Origin: an uncultured Candidatus Saccharibacteria bacterium | Lineage (GTDB): Bacteria > Patescibacteria > Saccharimonadia > Saccharimonadales > UBA4665 | Reading direction: 5' to 3' | DNA length: 64,000 nucleotides | NCBI GenBank assembly: GCA_946482285.1 | Contig: CAMLQK010000001.1 | Coordinates: 806,001-870,000, forward strand | In this document: positions 7,541 to 16,735 of the stretch, one piece after another | Position numbering within the stretch: position 1 is the stretch's first letter | Layout: the number at the start of each line of letters is the position of its first letter | The notes under the pieces: generated by a model | What the model saw: only the letters and a program-made list of their open reading frames with translations | What the model was told of the DNA's origin: nothing | Databases searched by the model: none | Program-made: the position numbers and the translations under genes

Positions 7541-9561
7541 CATGTCTCAAAGCCACATTGCCGGTTAAACTCATCTAGTGACCCAAAACGGTGTCTTATC
7601 ATAGTTCGGCTCGGCGCCACACCTGTTGCTTGTAACTCATATAACACTTTGCCGCGGGCTGGCTTATGGTCGGGGTTGGCTTTGCGACAACGCTGAATAA
7701 TCTCTTGGTTTGTCATCATCCTCATAACAGAGCGTGGATCAGGGTCAAAGCCACATGCCTGCTGGAAATTGTGCGTAGATCCAAAGAGGTAGCTGATGCG
7801 TGAAATTGTTGGAAAGGTTCCTTCTTTGAGTTTCTCGATAACATTTTCAGTCAATGCCTTTCCTGGCGATATCGCTAGAGCGCGTTCGATTATCTCCTGA
7901 CGTTCAATTTCTTCGTCTGCCAGTTGCCGTGGTGATATACGGCCGTACGTATCGAACAAAGGATCATCCTGCAAAAGGACGCGTGACTTATACAGTGCCC
8001 TCTTATGGATCCCAAGCACCGAAACAACACTACGGTTCAGTGCCGAGGCAACATCTTCGAGGCTATGCATAGCCCGGGTTAGCGCATCAAACGCTTCTTG
8101 GGTCAAGGGATATTGGAATGATGCCGCAGAACGTCCATCTGTTACTTCGGCAGCACGGAGGTGTGGGCTATAGACGCCGTAGTACAGGCTCAGCACTATC
8201 TTTTCTACGTTGACCAGGCTTTCATGCTCCATAAGACGAGCCAGGGCATCGGCACGCTCCAGACGGTCCAACTCTTCATCAACAAAACATTCTTCAACTA
8301 CGCTGGATGGAGTATACGCTTGCTCCTGTAGTTCGTCCAAGCTTTCTCTTTCGGCAAGGGCTGCCTGTATAGCTAGGATTGACCGGGTGCTCAAGTCCAT
8401 TGTGCGGCCAACTTCTTGCACGTCAATGCTACCACTTACTTCAACTGATTGCTTGGCAGCCTGGAAGTATTTTCGAACTGTTTCGACGTGAATTGATACT
8501 GGCGATGAACCATGAGCTCGCCCGGCGGGCGCTAGTGTGCGGCGGATTTCAAATGCAGCAAGCGGCCTCACTACAAGATCTTTCAAGCCAGGCTCGGGAT
8601 ACGACTTAGCAATGGTAGCAAGCAGCGATTCGGCAGATCGCTGGTATAGCTCATCATACGCCCGCGGGTCTCCGGCGGCCATGCACTTGCTGGCGTTAGC
8701 TGCTGCCAAGTCAATATTGTGAGCGAAAAGCGTATCGTATGCGTCTATACCGGCATGGAGTACCGAGGTTTCCTCATCTGTAAATGTACTTTTCTGTAAG
8801 TAGAGGAGTAACGCGCGCTCTTTTTGCCATAATAACTCCATTTCGTGTTCGATTGTCAGCTCTTCTGCCGCCAAAACTGGCAAAATGGATTTGTGCAACA
8901 CGCGCTGGCCAACGCCCTTTAGAAATAGATCCGGGCGCCTATTAAACAAAGACTCGCCCCGTAATTCGCGAAGCATTTCAACAGTTGCTTTTTGCCTGGC
9001 AGTTCTCCCATGAAAGGCAATGACCCCTTCTGCATTCTGCTGTGGTATGCCATTTTTATCTACCTGTGCATACTTCCTGCCTCTAAGGTGTCGCGCGTCA
9101 GTGCCTTCTTCTGAGCGGAAATCAGTAACCTCAACTTCTGGCAATAATGTATATGTATTTTGACGGAACCCTGTTTTCGTCTGGGATACTTCAATAATTG
9201 GATCGTTGCTTGCGGTGGCGATTGAGGCCATAAGGCTATCCGCCGCGAAGTAGAAATTCCTATCGGTCAGCTCATAACCGGTATCAATGATATCACGCGT
9301 GCCCAGGGTGTAGCCTTGGTTGATGCGCAAGACATTGAACATAAAACGCTGGGACCGCGTGAGGCCGATCTCATGCGTGCCAATACAGATAGTTTCATCA
9401 TTAACAATTGCTACTTCAGGTCGATCAATGCATCGGTCATATTCCAAATCAGAGGCAACATGCACAAGCCTGGAGTGAAGCTCTTCCTGAGTAAACGCCA
9501 GTTCTGGGGACGAAGCTAATAATGCAGAAGGGAGTTTTTCGGACATAAAACCCGCCGCCAC
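7540..9561 (-). CDS. divergent sigma-70-like protein with added helix-turn-helix domains
   Basis: Residues 335-410 of this 673-aa protein read AFEIRRTLAPAGR...VSIHVETVRKYFQAAKQ...DVQEVGRTMDLSTRSILAI. This follows sigma-70 regions 2.4-3.1 (WWIRQAI...RIPVHMVET...PTPEEIAERMGM). Residues 445-530 (VEKIVLSLYYGVYS ... LEDVASALNRSVVSVLGIHKRALYKSR) follow the region 4 helix-turn-helix. An N-terminal winged-helix-like segment covers residues 65-140. Two C-terminal repeats (ISYLFGSTHNFQQACGF and IRHRFGSLDEFNRQCGF) resemble helix-turn-helix repeats often tied to homing or HNH proteins. The conserved core-binding region 2.2 is not obvious. The first codon abuts the GH15 stop, so it may be expressed with the glucan operon. 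Whether it is an active sigma factor is open. Confidence 0.55.
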   Translation of the reverse strand: MAAGFMSEKLPSALLASSPELAFTQEELHSRLVHVASDLEYDRCIDRPEVAIVNDETICIGTHEIGLTRSQRFMFNVLRINQGYTLGTRDIIDTGYELTDRNFYFAADSLMASIATASNDPIIEVSQTKTGFRQNTYTLLPEVEVTDFRSEEGTDARHLRGRKYAQVDKNGIPQQNAEGVIAFHGRTARQKATVEMLRELRGESLFNRRPDLFLKGVGQRVLHKSILPVLAAEELTIEHEMELLWQKERALLLYLQKSTFTDEETSVLHAGIDAYDTLFAHNIDLAAANASKCMAAGDPRAYDELYQRSAESLLATIAKSYPEPGLKDLVVRPLAAFEIRRTLAPAGRAHGSSPVSIHVETVRKYFQAAKQSVEVSGSIDVQEVGRTMDLSTRSILAIQAALAERESLDELQEQAYTPSSVVEECFVDEELDRLERADALARLMEHESLVNVEKIVLSLYYGVYSPHLRAAEVTDGRSAASFQYPLTQEAFDALTRAMHSLEDVASALNRSVVSVLGIHKRALYKSRVLLQDDPLFDTYGRISPRQLADEEIERQEIIERALAISPGKALTENVIEKLKEGTFPTISRISYLFGSTHNFQQACGFDPDPRSVMRMMTNQEIIQRCRKANPDHKPARGKVLYELQATGVAPSRTMIRHRFGSLDEFNRQCGFET

Positions 9562-11498
9562 TACTTAATTTTGGACATATCAAGGATAGTATTTACAGTC
9601 TCGGCATGGCTCCAGACAAGCGGATTGACACCAATTGGGTCGCCAGTATTTGGATTGATTTGTTCCGATAATGTGCCACTCGGCAGTGCGTGACTCAGCG
9701 TCCAGTCAATGTAGTGGCGGGCCCTATCTGTTTGTTTGTTACGCAAATAGTACTGAGCCATCCACAACGTTGGCACAAACCATGGGTTGCCTTTATAGGC
9801 CGGGTTACTCTCGAAGTAATGGTCGCCTTCGTATCGCGCGCTACCGCCAGACGGAGAAATATCGAGGAGCCGTTCCTCGACCGCCTTAACAGTGCGCTCG
9901 GTGTATTCAACGCCCATATCATGCATGGCAAACATCATAACGCCATATAGACTAGATACGTCAAGCGTGTTGTCAAACTGCAATGAGCCGTCTTCATTTA
10001 GCAGATAGCCTTTGCGGAACGCCTGTTGGTTTTCATCAAAGAAGATTTTGCTGTTTTCTAGAATAGTCGCAGCAACGTCACGCCACCTGACCGCGTCATC
10101 AGGATATTCAAATGCTTCGGCAAAGTCTGCTGCCACCAGCAATGCCTGATACACAATGGCAGTGGTGTATGTCGAAGTTAAAAAGCGCTCTTCCCATAGG
10201 TCATAGCTGGCATGGGGCAATTGTGTTTGCTCGTCAATAAACTCACTCATAAAATTGGCCGTTGGCTGGATAAAGGTGTTGTATAGGCTCAGTACAAAGT
10301 CTTTATCTTGCGTGCGATCGTAGTATTCACCAAGCATATAGAGCACAATAGCAGTTTCGTCCTCTTGGATTGCAAGCTCACGATGCTTACCATGCAGCAA
10401 TGGGTGCCAGGTGCTGCCAATTGCGCGGTCCGGCTGGTATTTATGCATTAAATAACCGTCTTTAGTAAGGATATCCCTACAGAATTCAAAGAACCGGCGA
10501 GGTTCATCACGGTAGCCCAGCCGAATAAGCGGCCACATGGCATATGCAGCGTCACGTGGCCAAACATAGCTGTAGTAATCACGGCCAAAGTTATAAATTG
10601 ATGAGTCGCAACTGGCAATAGTTCCACCACGTTTATCGGTATGGACTTTAATAAGCATTAACGATTTTTTTACCGTGTCCAGATATGGCTTGTCGATAGC
10701 ATGCAGAGTGTTGGCTGCGGTTGAAATCCATTCATGCCAATATTGCCGGGTAAGTTCCAGCCGGTGCTCAATACCCTCCGACAAGAACTGGTGATGGATT
10801 TTTTCGGCGCTAAACTGTGAGTCAGCAGCAATAATCCAGTAGTCAATCTGTGTGGTCGCGCCTGCCGCCAACGAAGCAGTAAAGCGCAATACGGAATCCA
10901 CACCACCATGCTCTACGGCATTACCGGATAGCTCACCGTCTTCGGCATCACGGTACGTACCATCTTTGCCTTCGATACCGTAATTGCCGATAGCAAACTG
11001 GTCGTACTTGGTGCCGTCAATATTCTGGCCATAAATAAGCAGGCTTACACGGCCTTTGTAATCCAAAATATAGTCTTCATCTGGCACATACAGCGCCGTG
11101 TCCGCACGGCCAGCTCGCGAAATTTGAAATACCTGATGCATAAACAACAGGATATTGTGGTAATCGTCACTGTGATTGATTACCTTTACGCGGCGACAAA
11201 AAGCATTGAAGTCGCTGTCTACGAAATCAGTAAACACCAACTCAATGTTGTAACGAGGGTGGTGCATACGGATGTTGCTGACCATTGCATCTGTTTCAAA
11301 ATCAACGTCAACCTGCCAGGCCTCGTCATCCACCCAGCTAAAGTCGCCATCTACCCATAGGCCAATTTTGTGGCGTACGCTACGCGAGTTAGTAAGGTTA
11401 TCAAGACCTACGTACGGATAGTAGAAATCGTGTACCAAACCTTTTTCATTAAGGCCGACAGTCAAACTGCCGTTTCCGAGCATTACGGGCCGCGCCAT
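9561..11498 (-). CDS. GH15-family glycoside hydrolase (glucoamylase/trehalase-like)
   Basis: The 645-aa protein has an N-terminal beta-sandwich (MLGNGSLTVGLNEKG) and an (alpha/alpha)6 barrel. The typical GH15 signature RDYYSYVWPRDAAYAMWPL lies at about residues 310-328, and the catalytic region includes DLWEER. No signal peptide is visible, so it probably acts in the cytoplasm, releasing glucose from alpha-glucan or maltooligosaccharide; bacterial trehalases of this family are an alternative. It overlaps the upstream GH57 gene by one base and directly precedes the sigma-like gene. Confidence 0.82.
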   Translation of the reverse strand: MARPVMLGNGSLTVGLNEKGLVHDFYYPYVGLDNLTNSRSVRHKIGLWVDGDFSWVDDEAWQVDVDFETDAMVSNIRMHHPRYNIELVFTDFVDSDFNAFCRRVKVINHSDDYHNILLFMHQVFQISRAGRADTALYVPDEDYILDYKGRVSLLIYGQNIDGTKYDQFAIGNYGIEGKDGTYRDAEDGELSGNAVEHGGVDSVLRFTASLAAGATTQIDYWIIAADSQFSAEKIHHQFLSEGIEHRLELTRQYWHEWISTAANTLHAIDKPYLDTVKKSLMLIKVHTDKRGGTIASCDSSIYNFGRDYYSYVWPRDAAYAMWPLIRLGYRDEPRRFFEFCRDILTKDGYLMHKYQPDRAIGSTWHPLLHGKHRELAIQEDETAIVLYMLGEYYDRTQDKDFVLSLYNTFIQPTANFMSEFIDEQTQLPHASYDLWEERFLTSTYTTAIVYQALLVAADFAEAFEYPDDAVRWRDVAATILENSKIFFDENQQAFRKGYLLNEDGSLQFDNTLDVSSLYGVMMFAMHDMGVEYTERTVKAVEERLLDISPSGGSARYEGDHYFESNPAYKGNPWFVPTLWMAQYYLRNKQTDRARHYIDWTLSHALPSGTLSEQINPNTGDPIGVNPLVWSHAETVNTILDMSKIK

Positions 11499-12706
11499 TA
11501 CAGATCCACTCCTTTCTGCATAAGCCTGAACCGAATATCGTGATAGGCGTTCATAAACGCGATAAACGCGTCATATGGGTTATCATACGGGCTAAAGTAG
11601 GCGTGTATGTCCCCATCATTAAACCACTTGGTGCACATGTAATAAAAGTGGTCGGAAGTTTGCAGTTTGCGCCAGTCTTCGATAAGAGCAAGGTCACCCG
11701 TGGCTAAAACAGACTTTTCCAGGTCATACAGATTTTGTATGGCGGAGGTCTGCATAGAGTTACCGAGCCAGGCGCTTAGGTCGCGTTCGGTATCAGCCCA
11801 GGTTACGGTGTGGGGCGTATCGATGGTATCGACAGGGTCAAATGCGTCAATAGCTTCGCTGACGGTCATAAAAGTATTGCCCGAGGTTTGTATCCACGTT
11901 TTGGGTAGGTGCTCCAAAAAATCAAAAATACCCGACTCATCCCACTGGTGTTCACCAAATGTTTCGTAGTCCATGAACAGGTTGAAGTTAGTAGCATTAT
12001 GAATACTGTTAAGCCAATGGGTGTATTTATCGGTAGTAAGCGGCCACTCGTGCCAGTGTTTGTCGCCAAATCTAAACGCTATGTCATCACTCAGCTTGTA
12101 GTTCTTCATGAGCAACCGAATGCTCTGGGTGTATGCCGGGCGGTAAACATAGTTTGGGCTACGCCAACCCAGAACGGTGTCCCAGCCCTCACTGAGGATG
12201 CCTTTGTAACCGGCTTGATCCGCCCAGTATGCAAGGTCGTTGTTATACGCAAGTTCAGTATTGCGGAAAACCTGTGGCGTCTGGCCAAACGTTTCCTGGA
12301 TTTTTTGGCGGTGCATCGCCACCTGTTGTTCAAACTCGCTACGCGAATAAAAGAAGGCCAAGCTGTGATGGTAGGTTTCTGCGACAATTTCAACCCTGCC
12401 AGTCGCGACAATGTCCTTGAACGACTGCAAGGCTTCTGGCGCCCATTGGGATAGCTGGTCTATGACTGTGCCAGTTATAGAAAGGCTAACTTTGAATTCT
12501 GGATATGTATTGAGCAAACGGAGTAAAACGGCGTTCGTAGGAAGGTATGATTTTTGGGCGACCTTTTGGACAATACGTTCGTTACTGGTTGCATTGTCGT
12601 ATGGCGTGTCAAAATATGCATGGTCAACACCTGTGTCAAAAATAGAGTAGTTGCGCACACGATATGGCTGGTGTACGTGCATATATAAAACGATGGCTTT
12701 GCTCAT
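11498..12706 (-). CDS. GH57-family alpha-amylase or glucanotransferase
   Basis: The 402-aa protein starts IVLYMHVHQPYR, the GH57 motif 1. ELAYNNDLAYWADQAGYKG carries the region of the catalytic Glu, and LFMDYETFGEHQW holds the Asp of motif 4. It cleaves or rearranges alpha-1,4-glucans. No export signal is seen. It overlaps the glycosyltransferase upstream by 4 bp and GH15 downstream by 1 bp, so the three are translationally coupled. The length is typical of the short GH57 group. Confidence 0.85.
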   Translation of the reverse strand: MSKAIVLYMHVHQPYRVRNYSIFDTGVDHAYFDTPYDNATSNERIVQKVAQKSYLPTNAVLLRLLNTYPEFKVSLSITGTVIDQLSQWAPEALQSFKDIVATGRVEIVAETYHHSLAFFYSRSEFEQQVAMHRQKIQETFGQTPQVFRNTELAYNNDLAYWADQAGYKGILSEGWDTVLGWRSPNYVYRPAYTQSIRLLMKNYKLSDDIAFRFGDKHWHEWPLTTDKYTHWLNSIHNATNFNLFMDYETFGEHQWDESGIFDFLEHLPKTWIQTSGNTFMTVSEAIDAFDPVDTIDTPHTVTWADTERDLSAWLGNSMQTSAIQNLYDLEKSVLATGDLALIEDWRKLQTSDHFYYMCTKWFNDGDIHAYFSPYDNPYDAFIAFMNAYHDIRFRLMQKGVDL

Positions 12707-13914
12707 AGCGCCACCTGCGGAATGTGCTGGCGATAAATGGCGAACAACTTACGTGATGAGTGTGACCAATCGAGCGCCTGGTATTCTTTGAGCGCGTTTG
12801 CATGCAGCTCATCGCGAAGGCTATCGTTTTGTACGACAGCAGTGATTTTGTTGGCAAGCTCTTTGACGTCCCAAAAGTCGACCTTCAAGCTATTGCGGAT
12901 TACTTCGGCGACGCCAGACTGCTTGCTGATGAGTGCCGGTGTACCATAGCCAATAGCCTCCAGAGCCGTCAGTCCAAACGGCTCAGATATAGATGGCATA
13001 ACAAACAAGTCTGCAATAGCGTAGGCGTCGCGCCACTGCTTGCCACGCAAAAAGCCGGTAAACACCACGTTCTTGCTAATGCCCAAATCTGCCGCCAGGC
13101 TAATAAGCTCAAAGTACTGCTCGCCGCTGCCTACGATGAGGAACATAGTTTTGGGCGCGCGGTCAATAACTTCCTTGGCGGAATATAACAAGTTCGGTAG
13201 GTTTTTTTGCAGGGTCAGACGACTAATAGTGGCGACTATCCTATACCCGCGTGCCTTCAGCGCCGTCAGGTACGCATAGGCATTAGTTGGGTCAAGTGGC
13301 TCTACCATAGAGCGGTCAATACTGTTATGGACAACATCTATCTTGTCGGCCGGAATATTGTAATCCGCAACAATCATGTCCTTGGTGTGTTGGCTGACAG
13401 CCACAATCTTGTCGGCCAACAACATGGCTGTCTGCTCTATTTCACGTACTAACGGATTGCCAGCTCCACCACCTGCACGGTCGCGTTCAATGGAATGCAA
13501 ATGAACAATAAGCGGCAGATCCAGCCGCTGCTTGGCGCGCAACGCAGCACGGAACGTCAGCCAATCGTGGGCATGGATAACGTCGTATTCTTCGGCAGAG
13601 CTACGTACCATACTGTCAACGGCCGACTCATACATCGCCTGCTGGTCAAAAATACTGACAGACGCCTCGCGGCCATCGGCATAAATATATTTATGGCTAT
13701 CATAGGCGTTACCGCTACGTTGCACCTGTACGACATCTTGTGGATGTGCGGCCGAAATTCGCATAAAACTAATTGCATGCTGAGCTGTGTAGGGAACAAC
13801 AAATGTGATATCACCGCCGTCAGAAGCCATGGCTTTACAGAGCTGGTAACAGGCCACACCCAGCCCACCGCTGTTGTGCGGAGGCAACTCCCACCCAAGC
13901 ATGAGTATTTTCAT
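12703..13914 (-). CDS. GT4-family glycosyltransferase (glycogen-synthase-like)
   Basis: The 403-aa GT-B enzyme begins MKILMLGWELPPHNSGGLG, with the GGLG loop of glycogen/starch synthases. It carries the GT4 retaining motif EPFGLTALE (E-x7-E) near residue 315. Partnered with GH57 and GH15, it most likely elongates an alpha-glucan from a nucleotide sugar; sucrose or trehalose synthesis is possible. It is the first gene of the operon. A TATAAT (13947-13952, minus strand) lies about 32 nt upstream of the ATG, with a GGGGG stretch before the start. Confidence 0.82.
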   Translation of the reverse strand: MKILMLGWELPPHNSGGLGVACYQLCKAMASDGGDITFVVPYTAQHAISFMRISAAHPQDVVQVQRSGNAYDSHKYIYADGREASVSIFDQQAMYESAVDSMVRSSAEEYDVIHAHDWLTFRAALRAKQRLDLPLIVHLHSIERDRAGGGAGNPLVREIEQTAMLLADKIVAVSQHTKDMIVADYNIPADKIDVVHNSIDRSMVEPLDPTNAYAYLTALKARGYRIVATISRLTLQKNLPNLLYSAKEVIDRAPKTMFLIVGSGEQYFELISLAADLGISKNVVFTGFLRGKQWRDAYAIADLFVMPSISEPFGLTALEAIGYGTPALISKQSGVAEVIRNSLKVDFWDVKELANKITAVVQNDSLRDELHANALKEYQALDWSHSSRKLFAIYRQHIPQVAL

Positions 13915-14003
13915 AGCAATCGCTGAACCCCCAATGTTTTACTTGCATTATAAAAGAAAATGCTTGGTTAGCACAACCTTTTTATACCTGTTTGTACTGG
14001 CTT

Positions 14004-14147
14004 CTACAGAATGGGGGTCAAGAAAGAGAAGATGTTCAGAATACCTTGCAGGAGCGAAATAATAGCATTAAAAAATGCTTGCAAAAGGTCGAGCAAGGCT
14101 TGCAGAAAATCAGTAATAAGCTTGAAAATTGAAGTAATTATATCCAT
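14004..14147 (-). CDS. small amphipathic hydrophobic peptide (47 aa)
   Basis: An unbroken frame between the glycosyltransferase and the next gene encodes 47 residues starting MDIITSIFKLITDFLQALLD and ending NIFSFLTPIL. About 70% of residues are hydrophobic, with Q, D, N and S spaced every 3-4 positions (FLQALLDLLQAFFNAIISLL), giving a long amphipathic or membrane-lying helix. A TATTAT/TATAGT -10 lies 5-8 nt before the ATG, matching the leaderless pattern of neighbouring genes. It resembles phenol-soluble-modulin or type I toxin peptides in character only. The rest of the 13915-14234 gap holds only promoter-like A/T-rich sequence. Confidence 0.5.
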   Translation of the reverse strand: MDIITSIFKLITDFLQALLDLLQAFFNAIISLLQGILNIFSFLTPIL

Positions 14148-14234
14148 ACAGAACTATAATACTACTGAACTGCACTCGGTCATAGAATCATAATGTACAT
14201 ATCTATTTAATATTTATGCTATATCCTAGGCTTT

Positions 14235-14987
14235 GTGTCAAAATATCACTTCACTGTAGAATTTACTCGCGAATACACTACCCACGATATCAACCTTCCG
14301 TCGGACGAACGCGTCACCGTGGTCTCAGATCCCACCTGGGATTCATGTGCCGACTCATTGGCGATGCTCGAAAACCCCGGCAAGTACATACTAACGCCCG
14401 AACTCATTACGACGGTAGAACGACCTCAGGCTATTCATATCGACCCAGCGGTGATTGCCAGTCGCGTGAAAGACGTCCAGGAAATATCACTGGAATACCC
14501 AGACTCAACCATTCTTCTAGGCACGCCCACTGGCGATAGCCCAATGTCAAAGCAGCATAATGGCCTGCTATTTATCCGCAATGGAAATATTACCGGCCAG
14601 ACATGGGGGCTGCCGCCGCATAGCCAGGCCAGCCCGGGCTCCTTTTACCAGCCCACAGTCCGTCCGGAAGAAACTGTCCAGCCAGTAGTAGGCTCTGACT
14701 TGCTGCGCTACGCTGCACAATGTTGTTTAGATGGCCAACAAGAGGCGCCACGCCAAAACAGTATTGGCCCGGCGGCCAAGACCATTCTTGCCAGTTCCTG
14801 CTGGATAACACCAGACTCTGTGAATTATCCGGGCGCAACACAGACGGCAGCAGAACAGTACGTACGCCAGATATGCGGCTTGCTTTTTGAAAACTGCGCC
14901 CAGCTGGAGACCGTCGTCATGTGCGATCGGTTGGCAGTGGATATGTTTGTCGAGCAACCATTGAATTTCGTTGCCCGGCGTGGGTAG
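14235..14987 (+). CDS. unknown protein, possibly degenerate carbon-nitrogen hydrolase
   Basis: The 250-aa protein starts with GTG, 9 nt after a TATATC box preceded by TGC. The run STILLGTPTGDSPMSKQHNG followed by LLFIRNGNITGQTWG resembles the nitrilase-superfamily strand and substrate loop, and TILASSCW could be the position of the nucleophilic Cys, but the Glu-Lys-Cys triad cannot be assigned safely. No signal peptide is present. It converges on the TrmB-like gene with no gap (14987/14988). The function is unknown; the nitrilase resemblance is a weak visual match. Confidence 0.45.
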   Translation: MSKYHFTVEFTREYTTHDINLPSDERVTVVSDPTWDSCADSLAMLENPGKYILTPELITTVERPQAIHIDPAVIASRVKDVQEISLEYPDSTILLGTPTGDSPMSKQHNGLLFIRNGNITGQTWGLPPHSQASPGSFYQPTVRPEETVQPVVGSDLLRYAAQCCLDGQQEAPRQNSIGPAAKTILASSCWITPDSVNYPGATQTAAEQYVRQICGLLFENCAQLETVVMCDRLAVDMFVEQPLNFVARRG

Positions 14988-15794
14988 CTAATCGTGCAAG
15001 CCTTTCAGGTCATCAACGTCTTTCCCTTGTGCCCATAGCGCCTCAAAAAAGAACCGTTGGGAATCGGCAATTTGCTGATTCCTGATCTCAATGCCAAATA
15101 TTTCACCACCCTTCCAGTTGTAATATGCAACTATGTCATCGTATATGACAGTAGAATGGTTGATTTTAAATAAGGTGTCGGGAACATAGCGTGATGACCA
15201 AGACGCCAGGCGCTCGTTAGAATGTTCGCCATACCATTCTTGCTGGGTCCTTATAAAGTTATCACTGATGATACCTCGGAATGTAAGACCGCGCTCGTTA
15301 CAAGCACGTACCCAACGCTCAAAGAACTTCAGCTTCGTTCGGATCTGCATATTCTCGTACATAATAGCTAAGTTCTCGGAATTAGACTTAGTCTGGTTCC
15401 AGACCATCTGCTTAATGCCTTCTGCGCCCTGGTAAAATCGCACACTTGTAGCGGGCGAATGTAGCTCGGCGTGGTTCAGTGCCCGATGCAGGTCCTGCAG
15501 TTCGGCCTGCAAATCACGTACCTCTTGCTCTTTTTTACTAATAAGGATCTGGAGGTTTGTGATGGGCGCAGCGCTTAGCATATTGCGCTTATATTCGGTT
15601 TCGACCTCTACTAAGCCGCTGTCTTTGAGCGTATCGAGCAGCCGATAAATGCGCGTCCGCTCTACGCCAGAGTTACGTGCCACATCTGATATAGTCTGGC
15701 GGCCGTACGCATGCAGGGCAAAATAAATATCAGCTATTTCTGGCTCAAGTCCCAGTTTAAAAAAATACGCCCGTATGGCGGATGTGTCGTTCAT
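14988..15794 (-). CDS. TrmB-family transcriptional regulator
   Basis: The 268-aa protein has an N-terminal winged helix (LGLEPEIADIYFALHAYGRQ; TISDVARNSGVERTRIYRLL; residues 10-60). A short coiled coil follows (ISKKEQEVRDLQAELQDLH, about 80-105), then a C-terminal domain with HSTVIYDDIVAYYNW like the PLD-like domain of TrmB-type proteins. In archaea and some bacteria TrmB controls maltose and trehalose genes. The glucan operon lies 1 kb away, which makes it a candidate target, but this is inference. The start is ATG 15794, with no clear Shine-Dalgarno. Confidence 0.72.
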   Translation of the reverse strand: MNDTSAIRAYFFKLGLEPEIADIYFALHAYGRQTISDVARNSGVERTRIYRLLDTLKDSGLVEVETEYKRNMLSAAPITNLQILISKKEQEVRDLQAELQDLHRALNHAELHSPATSVRFYQGAEGIKQMVWNQTKSNSENLAIMYENMQIRTKLKFFERWVRACNERGLTFRGIISDNFIRTQQEWYGEHSNERLASWSSRYVPDTLFKINHSTVIYDDIVAYYNWKGGEIFGIEIRNQQIADSQRFFFEALWAQGKDVDDLKGLHD

Positions 15795-15919
15795 AACATC
15801 TTATTTTTACCAGTTGTGCATTTTTTGCGCAACAAATATTCAAATATACAAGGTGTTGGTAAGCTGCGTGTAACGCCGCCAAAAGGTGCGGCCACCAACA
15901 AAACACAGGAGACTTACCA

Positions 15920-16735
15920 ATGGGTGAGGTTATTTCGTTATGCCAATTTTCCGAAGAACAAGAGCAGCAAATTATTGCAGCATCCGCACAGATAGGGTGT
16001 GTTGGGCTAGCTGAAATAGACGCCGAGTACGGCACGGGCATGCCACTGTGGCAGCCCGGCAGACAGAGCCTTGGGTTCCACAATGGTTACCATGGCCGGA
16101 CCACAGGCGAAGATACCGACGTAATGGCTGAGCATTACGGAATGCAGCCTGTTGTGCGTGCTGTTCTGCGCGCTTCGGCCGAAAACCACGACAAGGTCCA
16201 GCTAAGAGGCAAGGGCGTTAACGAGCAGGAAAGTGTAGACTTTGTACGTGACCAAATGCGCAAAAGCGGCGTCTTTACGCCATACTTGCAGGAAATGGCA
16301 GCTGTGGCAATTTATGGCACAGAGCCAATACTGGATGAGCAGTACCGATTGGTTGGCCAACGGGCAACGACTCAAGAATATATCAGCAAAGAGCATGAAA
16401 TAGGCGCAAAGAGCCTTGCTTGCGGCGACCTAGGCAGGATGTATCGGCCAGAAGGACCGCTGGCTAGCCATCACCTGCTGCGTGAATTCAGAGGCATGCC
16501 GGACCCTGCCGAAATAACAGTAGAAGAAATGGCAGACTTCCAAGGCAAGCAAAACTTTTTACTGGAAACCTATACATACCCGTTGCCAGAAGCCAACCGT
16601 CTTTTGGCAACGCATCGCAAGCAGGTGATTGGCTATTCTGCGCTCGTACTAAAGCAACTTGAGCGTGGTGACATTACATCGTGGCAACAATTGATCGATC
16701 AAGATGAGGCTTTTATGCGCCAGCACGCAGGCTAG
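15920..16735 (+). CDS. HD-domain-like metal-dependent phosphohydrolase
   Basis: The 271-aa protein contains FHNGYHGRTTGEDTDVMAEHYG at about residues 53-74, then LRASAENHDKVQ at about 94-105. This reproduces the H...HD order of HD hydrolases (YHNxxHxxxV then a second helix with HD). The second half is helical and unrecognised. Such enzymes act on nucleotides or cyclic dinucleotides. A good Shine-Dalgarno (AGGAGA, 15907-15912) precedes the ATG. The 3' end overlaps the converging P-type ATPase gene by 23 bp. Confidence 0.5.
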   Translation: MGEVISLCQFSEEQEQQIIAASAQIGCVGLAEIDAEYGTGMPLWQPGRQSLGFHNGYHGRTTGEDTDVMAEHYGMQPVVRAVLRASAENHDKVQLRGKGVNEQESVDFVRDQMRKSGVFTPYLQEMAAVAIYGTEPILDEQYRLVGQRATTQEYISKEHEIGAKSLACGDLGRMYRPEGPLASHHLLREFRGMPDPAEITVEEMADFQGKQNFLLETYTYPLPEANRLLATHRKQVIGYSALVLKQLERGDITSWQQLIDQDEAFMRQHAG

